64,000 bases of DNA from positions 51,242 through 115,241 of the forward strand of contig CAJUDQ010000006.1 of the NCBI GenBank assembly GCA_910585215.1, written 5' to 3'. This stretch comes from an uncultured Lachnospiraceae bacterium (GTDB lineage: Bacteria; Bacillota; Clostridia; Lachnospirales; Lachnospiraceae). Position 1 is the first letter of the stretch, and the number at the start of each line of letters is the position of its first letter. This document shows positions 9,605 to 17,740 of this stretch, in pieces. The notes below the pieces were generated by a model that saw nothing but the letters and a program-made list of their open reading frames with translations, ran no database searches and had not been told where the DNA came from. Position numbers and translations under genes: made by a program.

Positions 9605-10414
9605 TTATCCGATTTTTATCAGAGACCCCTCCAGCACTGTCGCACTTCCACTTGTCAGTTTAAGACTTGAGCTTCCCTCTACTACGGTATTTCCTCCTTT
9701 AAAACTTGCCAGATTGTCCGACTCCATCTTAATCCCCTCCGAAGCTGACAGTGTAAGCTTATTGCAGTCAATTGAAATTTTTCCCGAATCACCATTAAGA
9801 GAAATCTTAATATCTCCCACCTCAATGGTCATCCGGCTTTCCGCCTTTACTTTTATTTCTCCGGATTCCAGTTTCATTTCAACAAAGTTTTTCTTTTGTT
9901 TGTCAGTGAGAATAAGTGCCTGCTTTTCATTGTCCATCAAAATCTGACAGCCGCCCTTGGCTGTTTCAATTGTAATTTTGTCCTTGTCTCCCTCTCCTTC
10001 TTTGTTATCCTCAAATAAAATCTGATTCCCGTTTTTGGTAGCAATACATTTGTATTGATTATCTTCGTCTGCCACTCTGCCAAGAAAACTGCCGGAATCT
10101 CCCTGAACACATCCAATCACATAGGGCTTGTCAATATTTCCCTCCTCAAATGCAAGAAGTACCTGGTCTCCAAGTTCCGGCAGAAAAAAGGTTCCCCATT
10201 TTTTTCCGGCAGAGGGTGCGGCAATTCTTGCCCATTGCAGAATATTTGCTTCTCTGTCACGTACTGGTATCTGTACACAGATGCGTCCGGGCATTTCTTT
10301 GCTGTATTTTTTTGCTACAATTCCCACCGTCACACCATTTAACCGATTATCTCCAAGTTCTGTTTTTGCAAGCTGACGCTGCGCAATATCATCAATAATA
10401 TCATACCATCCCAT
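9605..10414 (-). CDS. Baseplate spike protein, gpV/gp5-like (C-terminal half of a VgrG)
   Basis: About 269 residues. The N-terminal OB-fold region has the phage baseplate assembly protein V pattern (GRICVQIPV, WARIAAPSAGKKWG, PELGDQVLLAFEEGNIDKPY). The C-terminal half is a run of short alternating beta strands consistent with the trimeric beta-helix needle. This tip protein normally carries the PAAR cap. The ATG at 10414 is preceded by CAGGAGGAGGTT and is a better start than an in-frame ATG at 10432. In Afp8 and VgrG, the gpD-like and gpV-like parts are one polypeptide; here they are separate neighbouring genes. Confidence 0.9.
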   Translation of the reverse strand: MGWYDIIDDIAQRQLAKTELGDNRLNGVTVGIVAKKYSKEMPGRICVQIPVRDREANILQWARIAAPSAGKKWGTFFLPELGDQVLLAFEEGNIDKPYVIGCVQGDSGSFLGRVADEDNQYKCIATKNGNQILFEDNKEGEGDKDKITIETAKGGCQILMDNEKQALILTDKQKKNFVEMKLESGEIKVKAESRMTIEVGDIKISLNGDSGKISIDCNKLTLSASEGIKMESDNLASFKGGNTVVEGSSSLKLTSGSATVLEGSLIKIG

Positions 10415-10442
10415 AACCTCCTCCTGTCTCATTCAGTAAAAT

Positions 10443-12101
10443 TTACAAAATAGCAGCCGCCTTTGCTGTTACTTTGCTGATATATAGCCCTTCTGTATCA
10501 ATCATATGCTTTACTTCTGTTATATAAAAGCAGTTTTCTGCCGGTTTTCCAAGACCTGAAACCTGAACAAAATTTCCAGGCTGCAGTTCTGGCAGTCCCA
10601 CACAGTCACAAATCAAAGTACCAAATCGAAAAGACATCTCTTCCAGAAGATATTGTACACGATAATCTGCATCCTGCTGACTTCTCACTGTAGGGTCAAT
10701 GTAAAGCCGTTCACTGTTTTTTAAAAGCTGCCTTGCTTTATTTCCCTGCGATATTTTCTCTTCATGTCTGCTTTTTGCACTAATCAGCTTCATTTTGCCT
10801 GTATCCATTCCACGGACATAAACAGTTTCTGTCAGACCGGTAATATCATATTCAATGTCAAAGGACTTTAAACTTTCATTTAACCGTAATTCCATTAAAA
10901 TCGTACGGACAGATTTTGCCTTGCGAAATATCACTTTTCCTCTCTCAACATAAAATTCAAAATTAAACTTTTTTGCAGCGCGCACTATAAATTCATAATC
11001 ACTTTCATTTACCATTTCAATAGTCAAATCTGACTCGCTGTTCTCTCCCTGTGTCTTTTTGCCGTCAGGAGTACAGGCGATTGATAAATCGGTAAAAATT
11101 CCCTGATTCTGCATTCTTGCATATACTGTCTTTTCAAAGATTTCCCTTACCGCATCACTGTAACAGGAGGCTTTCATCTGTTTTGCATAACAGCCGGACA
11201 TCATACTCCCCTTTATATCCAGACTTGTCACCTGAACATAGGGCATTTCTTCCTTTTCACAGATAAAATTGATTTTTGCAATAAATCCACGAAAAATAAT
11301 TTTTGTAATTTCGCCATATCCCATACTGATAGATACAGATGAGCCAAGAGAAATATAATTTTTTAAAGCTTCAGTCCGAAAAGAAACAGCCCTTTTATCA
11401 AAACAGTCATAAATCGAAAAAGTTGCCAGAGATGCTTCATAGCCGCTGGTTAAATCTACCTCTATATCCGCAACAGATAAGCCGCTTTTATTATCGGAAA
11501 TATCCTTTTGATTAATTCTGATTACAACTACCGGAGTTTCAAAATTCTCATATTCCTTTTTTAAAGATTGATACTGATAGGAAAAGATATTTTGTGAAGA
11601 AGAATTTTCTGATAAAAATTCTGTCTGTGTACTTTTCACCTCTTCGTCATCTTCTTTTTCCACCATTTTTACAGAAACGATTGCCCAGAGAGGATTTCCC
11701 TCTTCATCAAACATTGTATACTTGATATCTGCCTGAACCATCTCTCCAAAAAATGTCATTTCTCCATAGAGAAAGGTAACAGAAGAAAGGTCTGTATCCA
11801 AAGTTAACGCCAGGATTCTCTCCGCCTGTATTCTGACATAATCCTTATCTGCAGTTTCTTCCAATGCCTCAAAAATCAAATCAAAAGATAAAGTACTTCT
11901 GGAGTTTAAAGAGAGCTCTTCTGTGCTTTGAAACATAGTTTCTTTCTCATCTTCGCCGGCAGTATTGGATAAAGAGAGAGAGGCGGGATTATATTGAACC
12001 GGAAGTTCAAAAAAGCGATTGTCTTTTCTTCTTCCAAATAAAACAGCCTTTTGTTTTTGAATATTTTTTTGCAGCTCTTTCCATTCATTGAGATTACTCA
12101 T
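10443..12101 (-). CDS. Hub protein: adaptor-like N-terminal domain fused to a gpD-like (late control D) domain
   Basis: 552 residues. Residues about 1-150 resemble the CIS tube/adaptor protein (Afp7-like): FELPVQYNPASLSLS, then LSFDLIFEALEE..DYVR, then ADIKYTMFDEEGNPLWAIVSVKM. Residues about 185-550 match phage late control D/gp27-like hub proteins, ending in LQPGNFVQVSGLGKP and FYITEVKH. The hub trimerises and joins the tube to the spike. The fusion with an adaptor-type domain, next to a separate adaptor gene, is unusual. It overlaps the adaptor gene by eight bases. Confidence 0.82.
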   Translation of the reverse strand: MSNLNEWKELQKNIQKQKAVLFGRRKDNRFFELPVQYNPASLSLSNTAGEDEKETMFQSTEELSLNSRSTLSFDLIFEALEETADKDYVRIQAERILALTLDTDLSSVTFLYGEMTFFGEMVQADIKYTMFDEEGNPLWAIVSVKMVEKEDDEEVKSTQTEFLSENSSSQNIFSYQYQSLKKEYENFETPVVVIRINQKDISDNKSGLSVADIEVDLTSGYEASLATFSIYDCFDKRAVSFRTEALKNYISLGSSVSISMGYGEITKIIFRGFIAKINFICEKEEMPYVQVTSLDIKGSMMSGCYAKQMKASCYSDAVREIFEKTVYARMQNQGIFTDLSIACTPDGKKTQGENSESDLTIEMVNESDYEFIVRAAKKFNFEFYVERGKVIFRKAKSVRTILMELRLNESLKSFDIEYDITGLTETVYVRGMDTGKMKLISAKSRHEEKISQGNKARQLLKNSERLYIDPTVRSQQDADYRVQYLLEEMSFRFGTLICDCVGLPELQPGNFVQVSGLGKPAENCFYITEVKHMIDTEGLYISKVTAKAAAIL

Positions 12102-12705
12102 AGATATTTCCTGCCTTTATCTGATTCTGGTCAACTGTACAGGAAATATCGATTGTCACTTTTGCACGAACTGGAATCCCCTGAGGATTAAACATCCTAT
12201 ATTCCACTGCTGCCGACTGTAGATTCCCATAATATATCTGACTGCCCCAGCGAAAAATAATTTTTCTGAAATAGGGGATTCCCACTGCTTCTAATAACAT
12301 ATTGATATGTTTTGTCATATTATTTTCCAAAGAGAAGTTTTCTGCAGATTCTTTGAGGGCTTCTGGTTCTTCAAAAATAAGCGGGACAGATATTTTGATT
12401 TTTGTTCCATATGAGCCATAATCTACATTTCGTTTATTCTTATCCGCACCTGTTTTTTCTTTTGATAATTTTCCACCGGCATTTATATGCAGTTCGGAAG
12501 GATTAAACAAAACTTCTATTTTCTGGCTGTTATCCAGAGAAGCTTCCGTAAATATGGTCTGACGTTTTTGCTTTAATTTTTCTGTTACATTGCCGGCAGC
12601 AGTCAATCCGCTGGAAGCAGCGACAGAGGAACGAATTTCCTGCTCCGTCACTTTAACCGATTTCTTTTTGGGCGGTTTTTGAAGCTCTATTATAGCTTTT
12701 ACCAT
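12094..12705 (-). CDS. CIS tube-baseplate adaptor protein, Afp7-like
   Basis: 203 residues. The core (about 60-195) has the pattern of the CIS adaptor family: IEVLFNPSELHIN, KISVPLIFEE, KIIFRWGSQIYYGNLQSAAVEY and FNPQGIPVRAKVTI. The family joins the inner tube to the hub. I do not see a C-terminal LysM repeat as in Afp7, so this is a short form. It lies between the tape-measure candidate and the hub, the position of gpU/gpX-type genes in phages. The final codons overlap the start of the hub gene. Confidence 0.82.
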   Translation of the reverse strand: MVKAIIELQKPPKKKSVKVTEQEIRSSVAASSGLTAAGNVTEKLKQKRQTIFTEASLDNSQKIEVLFNPSELHINAGGKLSKEKTGADKNKRNVDYGSYGTKIKISVPLIFEEPEALKESAENFSLENNMTKHINMLLEAVGIPYFRKIIFRWGSQIYYGNLQSAAVEYRMFNPQGIPVRAKVTIDISCTVDQNQIKAGNIYE

Positions 12706-12708
12706 AGA

Positions 12709-15700
12709 TTACAACCCCCTTCGTCTTCTTTCGTTTTGCAGTTTTTTTTCTATTTTCTGATAGATTTGTTCTGTCATTTGATTGATATGTTTTTGAATAT
12801 TGTTTTGAATCATCTGAACTGCTTCGTTTATCTGCTTTGTATCTGATTTTGCCTGATTTTGATTTATAGCTGGAAGCCCTGACAGTTTTATTTGATTTTG
12901 GGAAAGTATTTTCTCTGTGACCGCGATTGTTTTAGTTGTATCTTTGTTTATAGTTTGACTTACATCTGTCGGTTTTGACATATCATGTCCCATTTGATGA
13001 TATACTATTTCAGTCGTTTTTGTTTTTTGCAGATAATTTTTATTGTTATATAAATTTTCTGTATTTTTTTGAATTTCATGGAAATTTTCTGTTTCTATTT
13101 CATAAAAAATCTGCTGAATCACTTCTTTTTCTGCATATTTTTCAACTTCTTTCTGAATTTCCTTTTGAATGTCTTTTTCTGTTTCCATAATTGACATATG
13201 TTTTGATGCAGACTCTTTTGCAGATATTGTTTCAGTCGGTTTAATGACTTGTTGGTAAATGTTTTCCGATAACCGTTCCTTTCCGGCTTCAATTATTTGT
13301 TCCAGAGTATCTTTTTTTATCTGACTTTTGTTATATATATCAGTATTGTTATATGTATCAACACTGTTATATGTACCAGTATTGTTATATGTATCAGTAT
13401 TATTGTATATATTAGTGTTGTTATATGTATCAATATTTTTATATATAGCAGTATTATCCTGATTCATAATCTCTGGTTGAACAATATCTGTCAATATTTC
13501 AGAACCCTGATAACGATTCTGCGATTTTAAGGCAAGCTCATTTACCACGGATTCTGATTGTGTTTTTATAAAGGAACTCGGATGTTTCAAAGATGGTATG
13601 CTGGCAGTTTGTTTCTTATTATCCGTTTGCTGTGTCTGTAAATTTAATTTATGAAAAACCTGTTGAACTTCTTTTCTGCTTTTTTCGAAAATTTTATCTT
13701 CATTTGAGCTTTCCTTCTGTAAAACAGAATTTAGCTGGTCTGTATTTTTCTGGTTTTCTATAATATTTGTCTGATTTTCATAAAGATTTTGGCTTTTGGA
13801 TATTGACAACTGTTCTGTCCTGCCTGACTCTGTATCAAAAAAGAATTCTGGCTGGTCTGAAATATTGAAATTTTCTTTTTGTTCATATGGAGCTCTTTTT
13901 TGTGTAATAAATTGATGAAAAATTTCCCTTATTTCTTCTGTGACTCTTTCTTTTTGTATTTCTTCTTTTTCGAAATTTTCTATTTGTAATTTTTCCTTCT
14001 CTGACTTTTCTTTCTGTATTTTTTCTTTTTCTATTTGCAATTTTTCTTTTTGTAATTTCTCTTTTTCTGACTTTTCTCTCTGTATTTTTTCGGTTTCCAT
14101 TTGCAATTTTTCTCTTTGCATTTGTTCTTTTTCTGCAATCTTCTCTTTTGGTTTTTCTTCTATACTTACCTTCGAATTTTCATTCTTTTGGTTCTCTTCC
14201 CGCGATTTATTTTCAGTTGTTTGAATTGTCCGAGAAAACATACTATTATTTTCTGAAAAATCATTTTTTATTGCAGGATTGCTCCATTTGTTTTCTCTGA
14301 TTTTCTCTTTAAACTGGCCTTCAAAAAAATACTCTACAGTCTGTTTCTGATTATCTTCATAAAGCTGTTCTCTGTTTTTTTTCCTCTTCAAAAATAGTTC
14401 TTCTATCCATTCACTCATCCAAATCAAACGCTCTTCAAAAACATCTGAAGATTCTTCTCCTATTTCTTCCGCTTTTTTTCCCGATATACCAAAATATTTA
14501 CCAAGGTAATTTTCAGCCATTTCAATCCTTTGCATTTCACAATATAAGTCAAAAAATAGTTTCTTATTTTCCTTATACCAGCGTTCCTGTGAGTTTTCAT
14601 TTTCTTTATTCCAAACCTCTTTCTTCCATTTATCATTTATCTTTCGTGTTTCTTTTTTTTCTTTCCACTTTTCCGTGTTTTGTATAACTTTTGTATTTTT
14701 TTCATTTAACAGTTCTTTCAGTTTGAATAAAATTTCTTTATTCTCCAAACCAATTTTCTCTTCCCTGTCTTCATAAAAGCTATTTTGCTCTGAATTATTT
14801 TGTTCTGTTACATTCTTATTCCAAGCAGTTTGTTCCCAATTACTTTCCAGTTCTTTTTCTTCTTTTTTATATATAAGCAGCTTTTTTCTGTTTTCCATAT
14901 TCGCTGCAAACCTTTCTAGTATAGAAAGCTCATAGTGATATAAATGATTCTGCTGTTTTAAAAACTTTTGAATGTCATCGGTATTTATTGCCTGTTCTTT
15001 CTGGTATTGCCATTGACATCGATTCACAGTATTTTTGGCAGTATTGCAGATTTCAAAACCTATCTCATACCAGTCAGTCTGCTGTTTACCATAAAACTGC
15101 CGAAACACCGCTGCCAGAGAAATATTTTTTGCCAGGGAAAAAACTGCTGCTTTCAAAAGACAGGAAAATACGTTCTCCCTTGTAACCGATATCTTGTTTT
15201 CCACTGTTATATTTTCTTTTCTGTCAGGTATGTTCTGCAACAGTTCTGCTTCATAAAGATTTGAAGAAATAAAATTCATCTGGCAATGTGGATATATCTG
15301 TTTTCTTTTTTCCTGCACAAGCCTTATATTCAGTATATTTTCCTGCTGCTCAGACAATGCAAGCTCATTGTGAAAAAGGATGTTCCGTCCTGCTCCCTGT
15401 GTGTAATTCCACCGACTGACCGTTTGATAAATTTCTACAGTACGAAGCCTTTGAATAATATGTTCATATAGAAAATTTTCTTTCTTTTTTTCAAGGTTTT
15501 GAATAATCCCTGTATCTGTTTGATTTGTTGGCTTTTCATGTTCTGCCAGTTCATATATGCTCAAGCTCTCGTTTTCCTGCTTGTATTTCTTCAGAAGCTG
15601 ATTTTTTAAAATATATTCCTCTTTTCTGCTTAGAATCCTCTGCAAAAAAGCAGATACATCTGAAATACCCATTTTACGCAGAATACATCCAATATACACA

Positions 15701-15996
15701 TTATCCTGATAGGTAATTCCTGTTTCTTTTATCATTAAGATACGGTTTAACATCTGATTTATCAGCTCTATCATAATACTGTTCTGATTTAGAACAGCAA
15801 TATTCTCTACAATCATGGCAATACGGTTTGTCTGTTCCTGATGTTCCGGTTCTTCCAGCAAAAGATGCAGCAGCTCTTCTTTTGGCATTACAGCAGTCAG
15901 AAATTCATAATTTGCCCGTATCCTGTCAGAAAACGCATCCTTATATGAAATTCCCGAAAGACTTTTTAAATGCAGAGGTTTTTTTAGCGTTATCAT
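12709..15996 (-). CDS. Large low-complexity coiled-coil protein; tape-measure candidate
   Basis: 1095 residues, unrecognised by family. The first 160 residues look folded and helical. The rest is rich in Glu, Lys, Gln and Asn, with long predicted coiled coils. A Glu/Lys/Gln-rich repetitive block lies at about 620-685, and seven hexapeptides of the YNNTDT type at about 847-889. The C-terminus is an amphipathic helix ending in NERRRRGL. It sits between the tube/chaperone genes and the adaptor/hub genes, where contractile phages keep the tape measure. No transmembrane segments are visible. If fully helical its length would fit a long ruler, but that is inference. The ATG is preceded by GGAG. Confidence 0.75.
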   Translation of the reverse strand: MITLKKPLHLKSLSGISYKDAFSDRIRANYEFLTAVMPKEELLHLLLEEPEHQEQTNRIAMIVENIAVLNQNSIMIELINQMLNRILMIKETGITYQDNVYIGCILRKMGISDVSAFLQRILSRKEEYILKNQLLKKYKQENESLSIYELAEHEKPTNQTDTGIIQNLEKKKENFLYEHIIQRLRTVEIYQTVSRWNYTQGAGRNILFHNELALSEQQENILNIRLVQEKRKQIYPHCQMNFISSNLYEAELLQNIPDRKENITVENKISVTRENVFSCLLKAAVFSLAKNISLAAVFRQFYGKQQTDWYEIGFEICNTAKNTVNRCQWQYQKEQAINTDDIQKFLKQQNHLYHYELSILERFAANMENRKKLLIYKKEEKELESNWEQTAWNKNVTEQNNSEQNSFYEDREEKIGLENKEILFKLKELLNEKNTKVIQNTEKWKEKKETRKINDKWKKEVWNKENENSQERWYKENKKLFFDLYCEMQRIEMAENYLGKYFGISGKKAEEIGEESSDVFEERLIWMSEWIEELFLKRKKNREQLYEDNQKQTVEYFFEGQFKEKIRENKWSNPAIKNDFSENNSMFSRTIQTTENKSREENQKNENSKVSIEEKPKEKIAEKEQMQREKLQMETEKIQREKSEKEKLQKEKLQIEKEKIQKEKSEKEKLQIENFEKEEIQKERVTEEIREIFHQFITQKRAPYEQKENFNISDQPEFFFDTESGRTEQLSISKSQNLYENQTNIIENQKNTDQLNSVLQKESSNEDKIFEKSRKEVQQVFHKLNLQTQQTDNKKQTASIPSLKHPSSFIKTQSESVVNELALKSQNRYQGSEILTDIVQPEIMNQDNTAIYKNIDTYNNTNIYNNTDTYNNTGTYNSVDTYNNTDIYNKSQIKKDTLEQIIEAGKERLSENIYQQVIKPTETISAKESASKHMSIMETEKDIQKEIQKEVEKYAEKEVIQQIFYEIETENFHEIQKNTENLYNNKNYLQKTKTTEIVYHQMGHDMSKPTDVSQTINKDTTKTIAVTEKILSQNQIKLSGLPAINQNQAKSDTKQINEAVQMIQNNIQKHINQMTEQIYQKIEKKLQNERRRRGL
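13330..13455 (-). repeat. Seven 18-bp tandem repeats within the tape-measure candidate
   Basis: Plus-strand unit approximately GTTATATGTATCAGTATT, repeated seven times with a few substitutions. In the gene's frame it encodes a hexapeptide of the type Tyr-Asn-Asn-Thr-Asp-Thr/Ile. Because the unit is a multiple of three, copy-number changes would keep the frame and alter protein length. Confidence 0.9.
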
Positions 15997-16029
15997 CTAT
16001 TTTTCTCCTGTTAACAGTTACTGATTATC

Positions 16030-16629
16030 TTATGATTTCAGATAATTTTTTATATTTTTTGCACTGCTTACCTTTGGCCACAATCTGATATTCTTGTTTT
16101 TCTGTTTTTGAATTCCAAAGCTTTCCAGAGTTCTTGCCGACTGCTCACGATTTCCACTGGCGTTTGTTCTGTCGAATTTCCATACAGGTTTGCGACTTTC
16201 CATTTTTGTATCTTTACATGTCATTGTCTGATAAGCAATCGTTGTTATCTCTGTAAGAATCTCACTTTTCTCTGCATTTAATTCTCCGTATTTCTTTTCC
16301 ATCACTACACATCCCTTAAATTCAAATATTCTTTTTGGATTTTCAAATTCCCCGGGATAACGTGCAATCAAAATCTGTACCGGCATGGAAAATATAGTTC
16401 CCAAACTTAAAACATTGTCCTGCTCTGTTCCCACATAACATTCCACCTGAAAGGTATTTGGCTCACTGACGGGTTTTCTTCTGATATGTACATAATCATT
16501 CACGCCACCCTCCTGTATATATTCATATTCTTCTTTTTTTTGAAATCCAGATATACTTCTGCAGGGCAAATCAAACATTCCCTCTACCCGAAGCAGAAAA
16601 TTATAATTAATCAAAGGTTCTTTTTGCAT
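16030..16629 (-). CDS. Second tail-tube-type protein (T4 gp19-like)
   Basis: 199 residues. The first 150 match tail tube proteins: NYNFLLRVEGM near the start, a region on FQVECYVGTEQDN, and TEITTIAYQTM at the end of the domain, followed by a basic C-terminal tail of about 50 residues absent from the main tube protein. CIS loci often have a second tube protein (Afp5-like) that forms the first ring on the baseplate; that role is inferred from order. Initiated from an ATG with GAGGGT upstream. Confidence 0.85.
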   Translation of the reverse strand: MQKEPLINYNFLLRVEGMFDLPCRSISGFQKKEEYEYIQEGGVNDYVHIRRKPVSEPNTFQVECYVGTEQDNVLSLGTIFSMPVQILIARYPGEFENPKRIFEFKGCVVMEKKYGELNAEKSEILTEITTIAYQTMTCKDTKMESRKPVWKFDRTNASGNREQSARTLESFGIQKQKNKNIRLWPKVSSAKNIKNYLKS

Positions 16630-16640
16630 TTTTTACCCTC

Positions 16641-16898
16641 CTATCTGCTCGGCTTTAAATCAAAAATACTTTTTTCCTTCTTTTCATTCGAGGCACCAAG
16701 ACTTTTATGTATCTCCGATATTTCTCTGCACCAGCGTCTGCGACTCTGATGGTCCAGTTCCAAAACCTCACTGTTGCTCCAGTGGAAATAATATGCGAGA
16801 AAAGACATTTCCTTATATAATTCCTCCTGTGGATAAAGCCTCAGTCCTCTGTGGTAAAATTTAACGGCACCTTGTAACACTTTCCGCAATCTGGACAT
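16641..16898 (-). CDS. DUF6760-like small CIS protein, probably the second frame of the tail-assembly chaperone
   Basis: 85 codons from the first in-frame ATG, but only residues from about 19 onward look like a conserved domain (LYPQEELYKEM, FLAYYFHWSNSEVLEL, RRRWCREISEIHKSLG), a small helical family found after chaperone-like genes in CIS loci. The first 58 bases overlap the preceding gene in the -1 frame. The ATG at 16898 has only a distant ribosome site. A canonical slippery heptamer at 16856-16862 would instead carry ribosomes from the upstream gene into this frame, giving a fusion of about 187 residues. Which product is made cannot be decided from sequence alone. Confidence 0.75.
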   Translation of the reverse strand: MSRLRKVLQGAVKFYHRGLRLYPQEELYKEMSFLAYYFHWSNSEVLELDHQSRRRWCREISEIHKSLGASNEKKEKSIFDLKPSR

Positions 16899-17203
16899 AC
16901 TACAGATAATTCCGGCACCTCCACATCATTAATTCTCTGATACATATCCTGAAGAAACGCCAAATCAGCTGTAAACAGTCGTTCCATTGTAGTCGGTGTC
17001 ACCATATCCATTCCTTCCAGCTCTGTAATTACCTTGGAAAGAATTACAATTGTCAAATAAGACGGATTGCTGAGTACTCTTGGGTCCCTTGTAGCACTGA
17101 TTTCATCTCCCGCTGTTGCCAGCCTCATTTTTCCTCTTTTGTGTACCTCACCGGCACTGTCCACATACCCCTTTGGCAGAGTAAATTCATAGACTGTCTG
17201 CAT
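16841..17203 (-). CDS. Tail assembly chaperone-like protein with C-terminal zinc-binding motif
   Basis: 120 residues from the ATG at 17203, which has GGAGG four bases upstream; an ATG at 17215 overlaps the tube stop and is less likely. The sequence (YEFTLPKGYVD, GKMRLATAGDEI, DPRVLSNPSYLTIVILSKVI, LFTADLAFLQDMYQRIN) follows the small protein found directly after the tube gene in CIS loci, likely a chaperone for tube or tape-measure assembly. A CPDCGKC motif near the C-terminus suggests bound zinc. The last 58 bases overlap the next gene in the -1 frame and include a slippery site. Confidence 0.8.
   Translation of the reverse strand: MQTVYEFTLPKGYVDSAGEVHKRGKMRLATAGDEISATRDPRVLSNPSYLTIVILSKVITELEGMDMVTPTTMERLFTADLAFLQDMYQRINDVEVPELSVVCPDCGKCYKVPLNFTTED
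16856..16862 (-). other. Candidate -1 ribosomal frameshift site (A AAT TTT)
   Basis: Read on the minus strand, the codons TTA AAT TTT of the chaperone gene contain the heptamer A AAT TTT in the X XXY YYZ register. The first A is the third base of a codon. The zero frame stops four codons later (TGA at 16841-16843). The -1 frame continues for 71 codons through the DUF6760-like domain. An AAGGTG resembling a ribosome site lies five bases upstream and might stimulate slippage. I see no strong downstream hairpin. Confidence 0.6.
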
Positions 17204-17214
17204 AAAAACCTCCA

Positions 17215-17709
17215 TTAATTAGGAATTACCAGTTCCTCATATGCGATTTCCACCGATTCAATCGCCACTTCGCTTGCCGTGGAGTTTAAATCCGGTGCCG
17301 TATATTTTGTTACCCATGCATTGGTCAATATCCATACTGTACTTCCACTGATAGAGGTAATCGCACTCTGCGGTGCACCTCCATTAATATCAATCAGCTC
17401 AATAGAAACATTGTTCCTTGGCATTTCTCCTCTGACTTCGCTGACGCATTCCTGTATCCATGTCTTAAAGGCGCTGTCTGTAGTATATCCCATTTTCAAT
17501 GTTACATTTCCGTGTTTTACCAGCCCCGGCAGCTTTACCGGTGCCAGACTGTGGGCATTTCCCTGGCGAAATTCAATCACATCCACAGAAGCTTCCACAC
17601 CGCTTACTTCATTAAAAGCAGCAGTTCCGTTTACGTTGTCTACAGTTACAAGAAAGTTCATTTTTGTAAGCGGATAAGACAAACCCGCTTTGTTCTGATA
17701 TGTTGCCAT
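17215..17709 (-). CDS. Major inner tube protein (T4 gp19-like)
   Basis: 164 residues matching CIS and phage tail tube proteins: NFLVTVDNVNGTAAFNEVSG near the start, VEFRQGN-like segment (VIEFRQGNAHSLAP), KLPGLVKHGNVTLKMGY, and a final strand VAIESVEIAYEEL. Stacked hexameric rings form the inner tube pushed out on sheath contraction. The gene directly follows the sheath gene, the standard sheath-tube order, and its stop overlaps the first possible start of the chaperone gene. Confidence 0.95.
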   Translation of the reverse strand: MATYQNKAGLSYPLTKMNFLVTVDNVNGTAAFNEVSGVEASVDVIEFRQGNAHSLAPVKLPGLVKHGNVTLKMGYTTDSAFKTWIQECVSEVRGEMPRNNVSIELIDINGGAPQSAITSISGSTVWILTNAWVTKYTAPDLNSTASEVAIESVEIAYEELVIPN

Positions 17710-17740
17710 AAATGTTCTCCTTTTTTAAATACTAGTGTGA

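Noticed and set aside
13330..13455. CRISPR-like array
   Set aside because: Units are 18 bp without spacers and lie in frame inside a gene.
12975..14224. Plus-strand reading frames rich in Phe, Ser and Ile across the tape-measure candidate
   Set aside because: They are antisense shadows of the E/K/N/Q-rich gene, with no ribosome sites.
16641..16898. Independent start at ATG 16898 as the main start of the DUF6760-like gene
   Set aside because: Not excluded, but its ribosome site is distant, the first 18 residues lie outside the domain, and the slippery site offers a better explanation; kept as an alternative.
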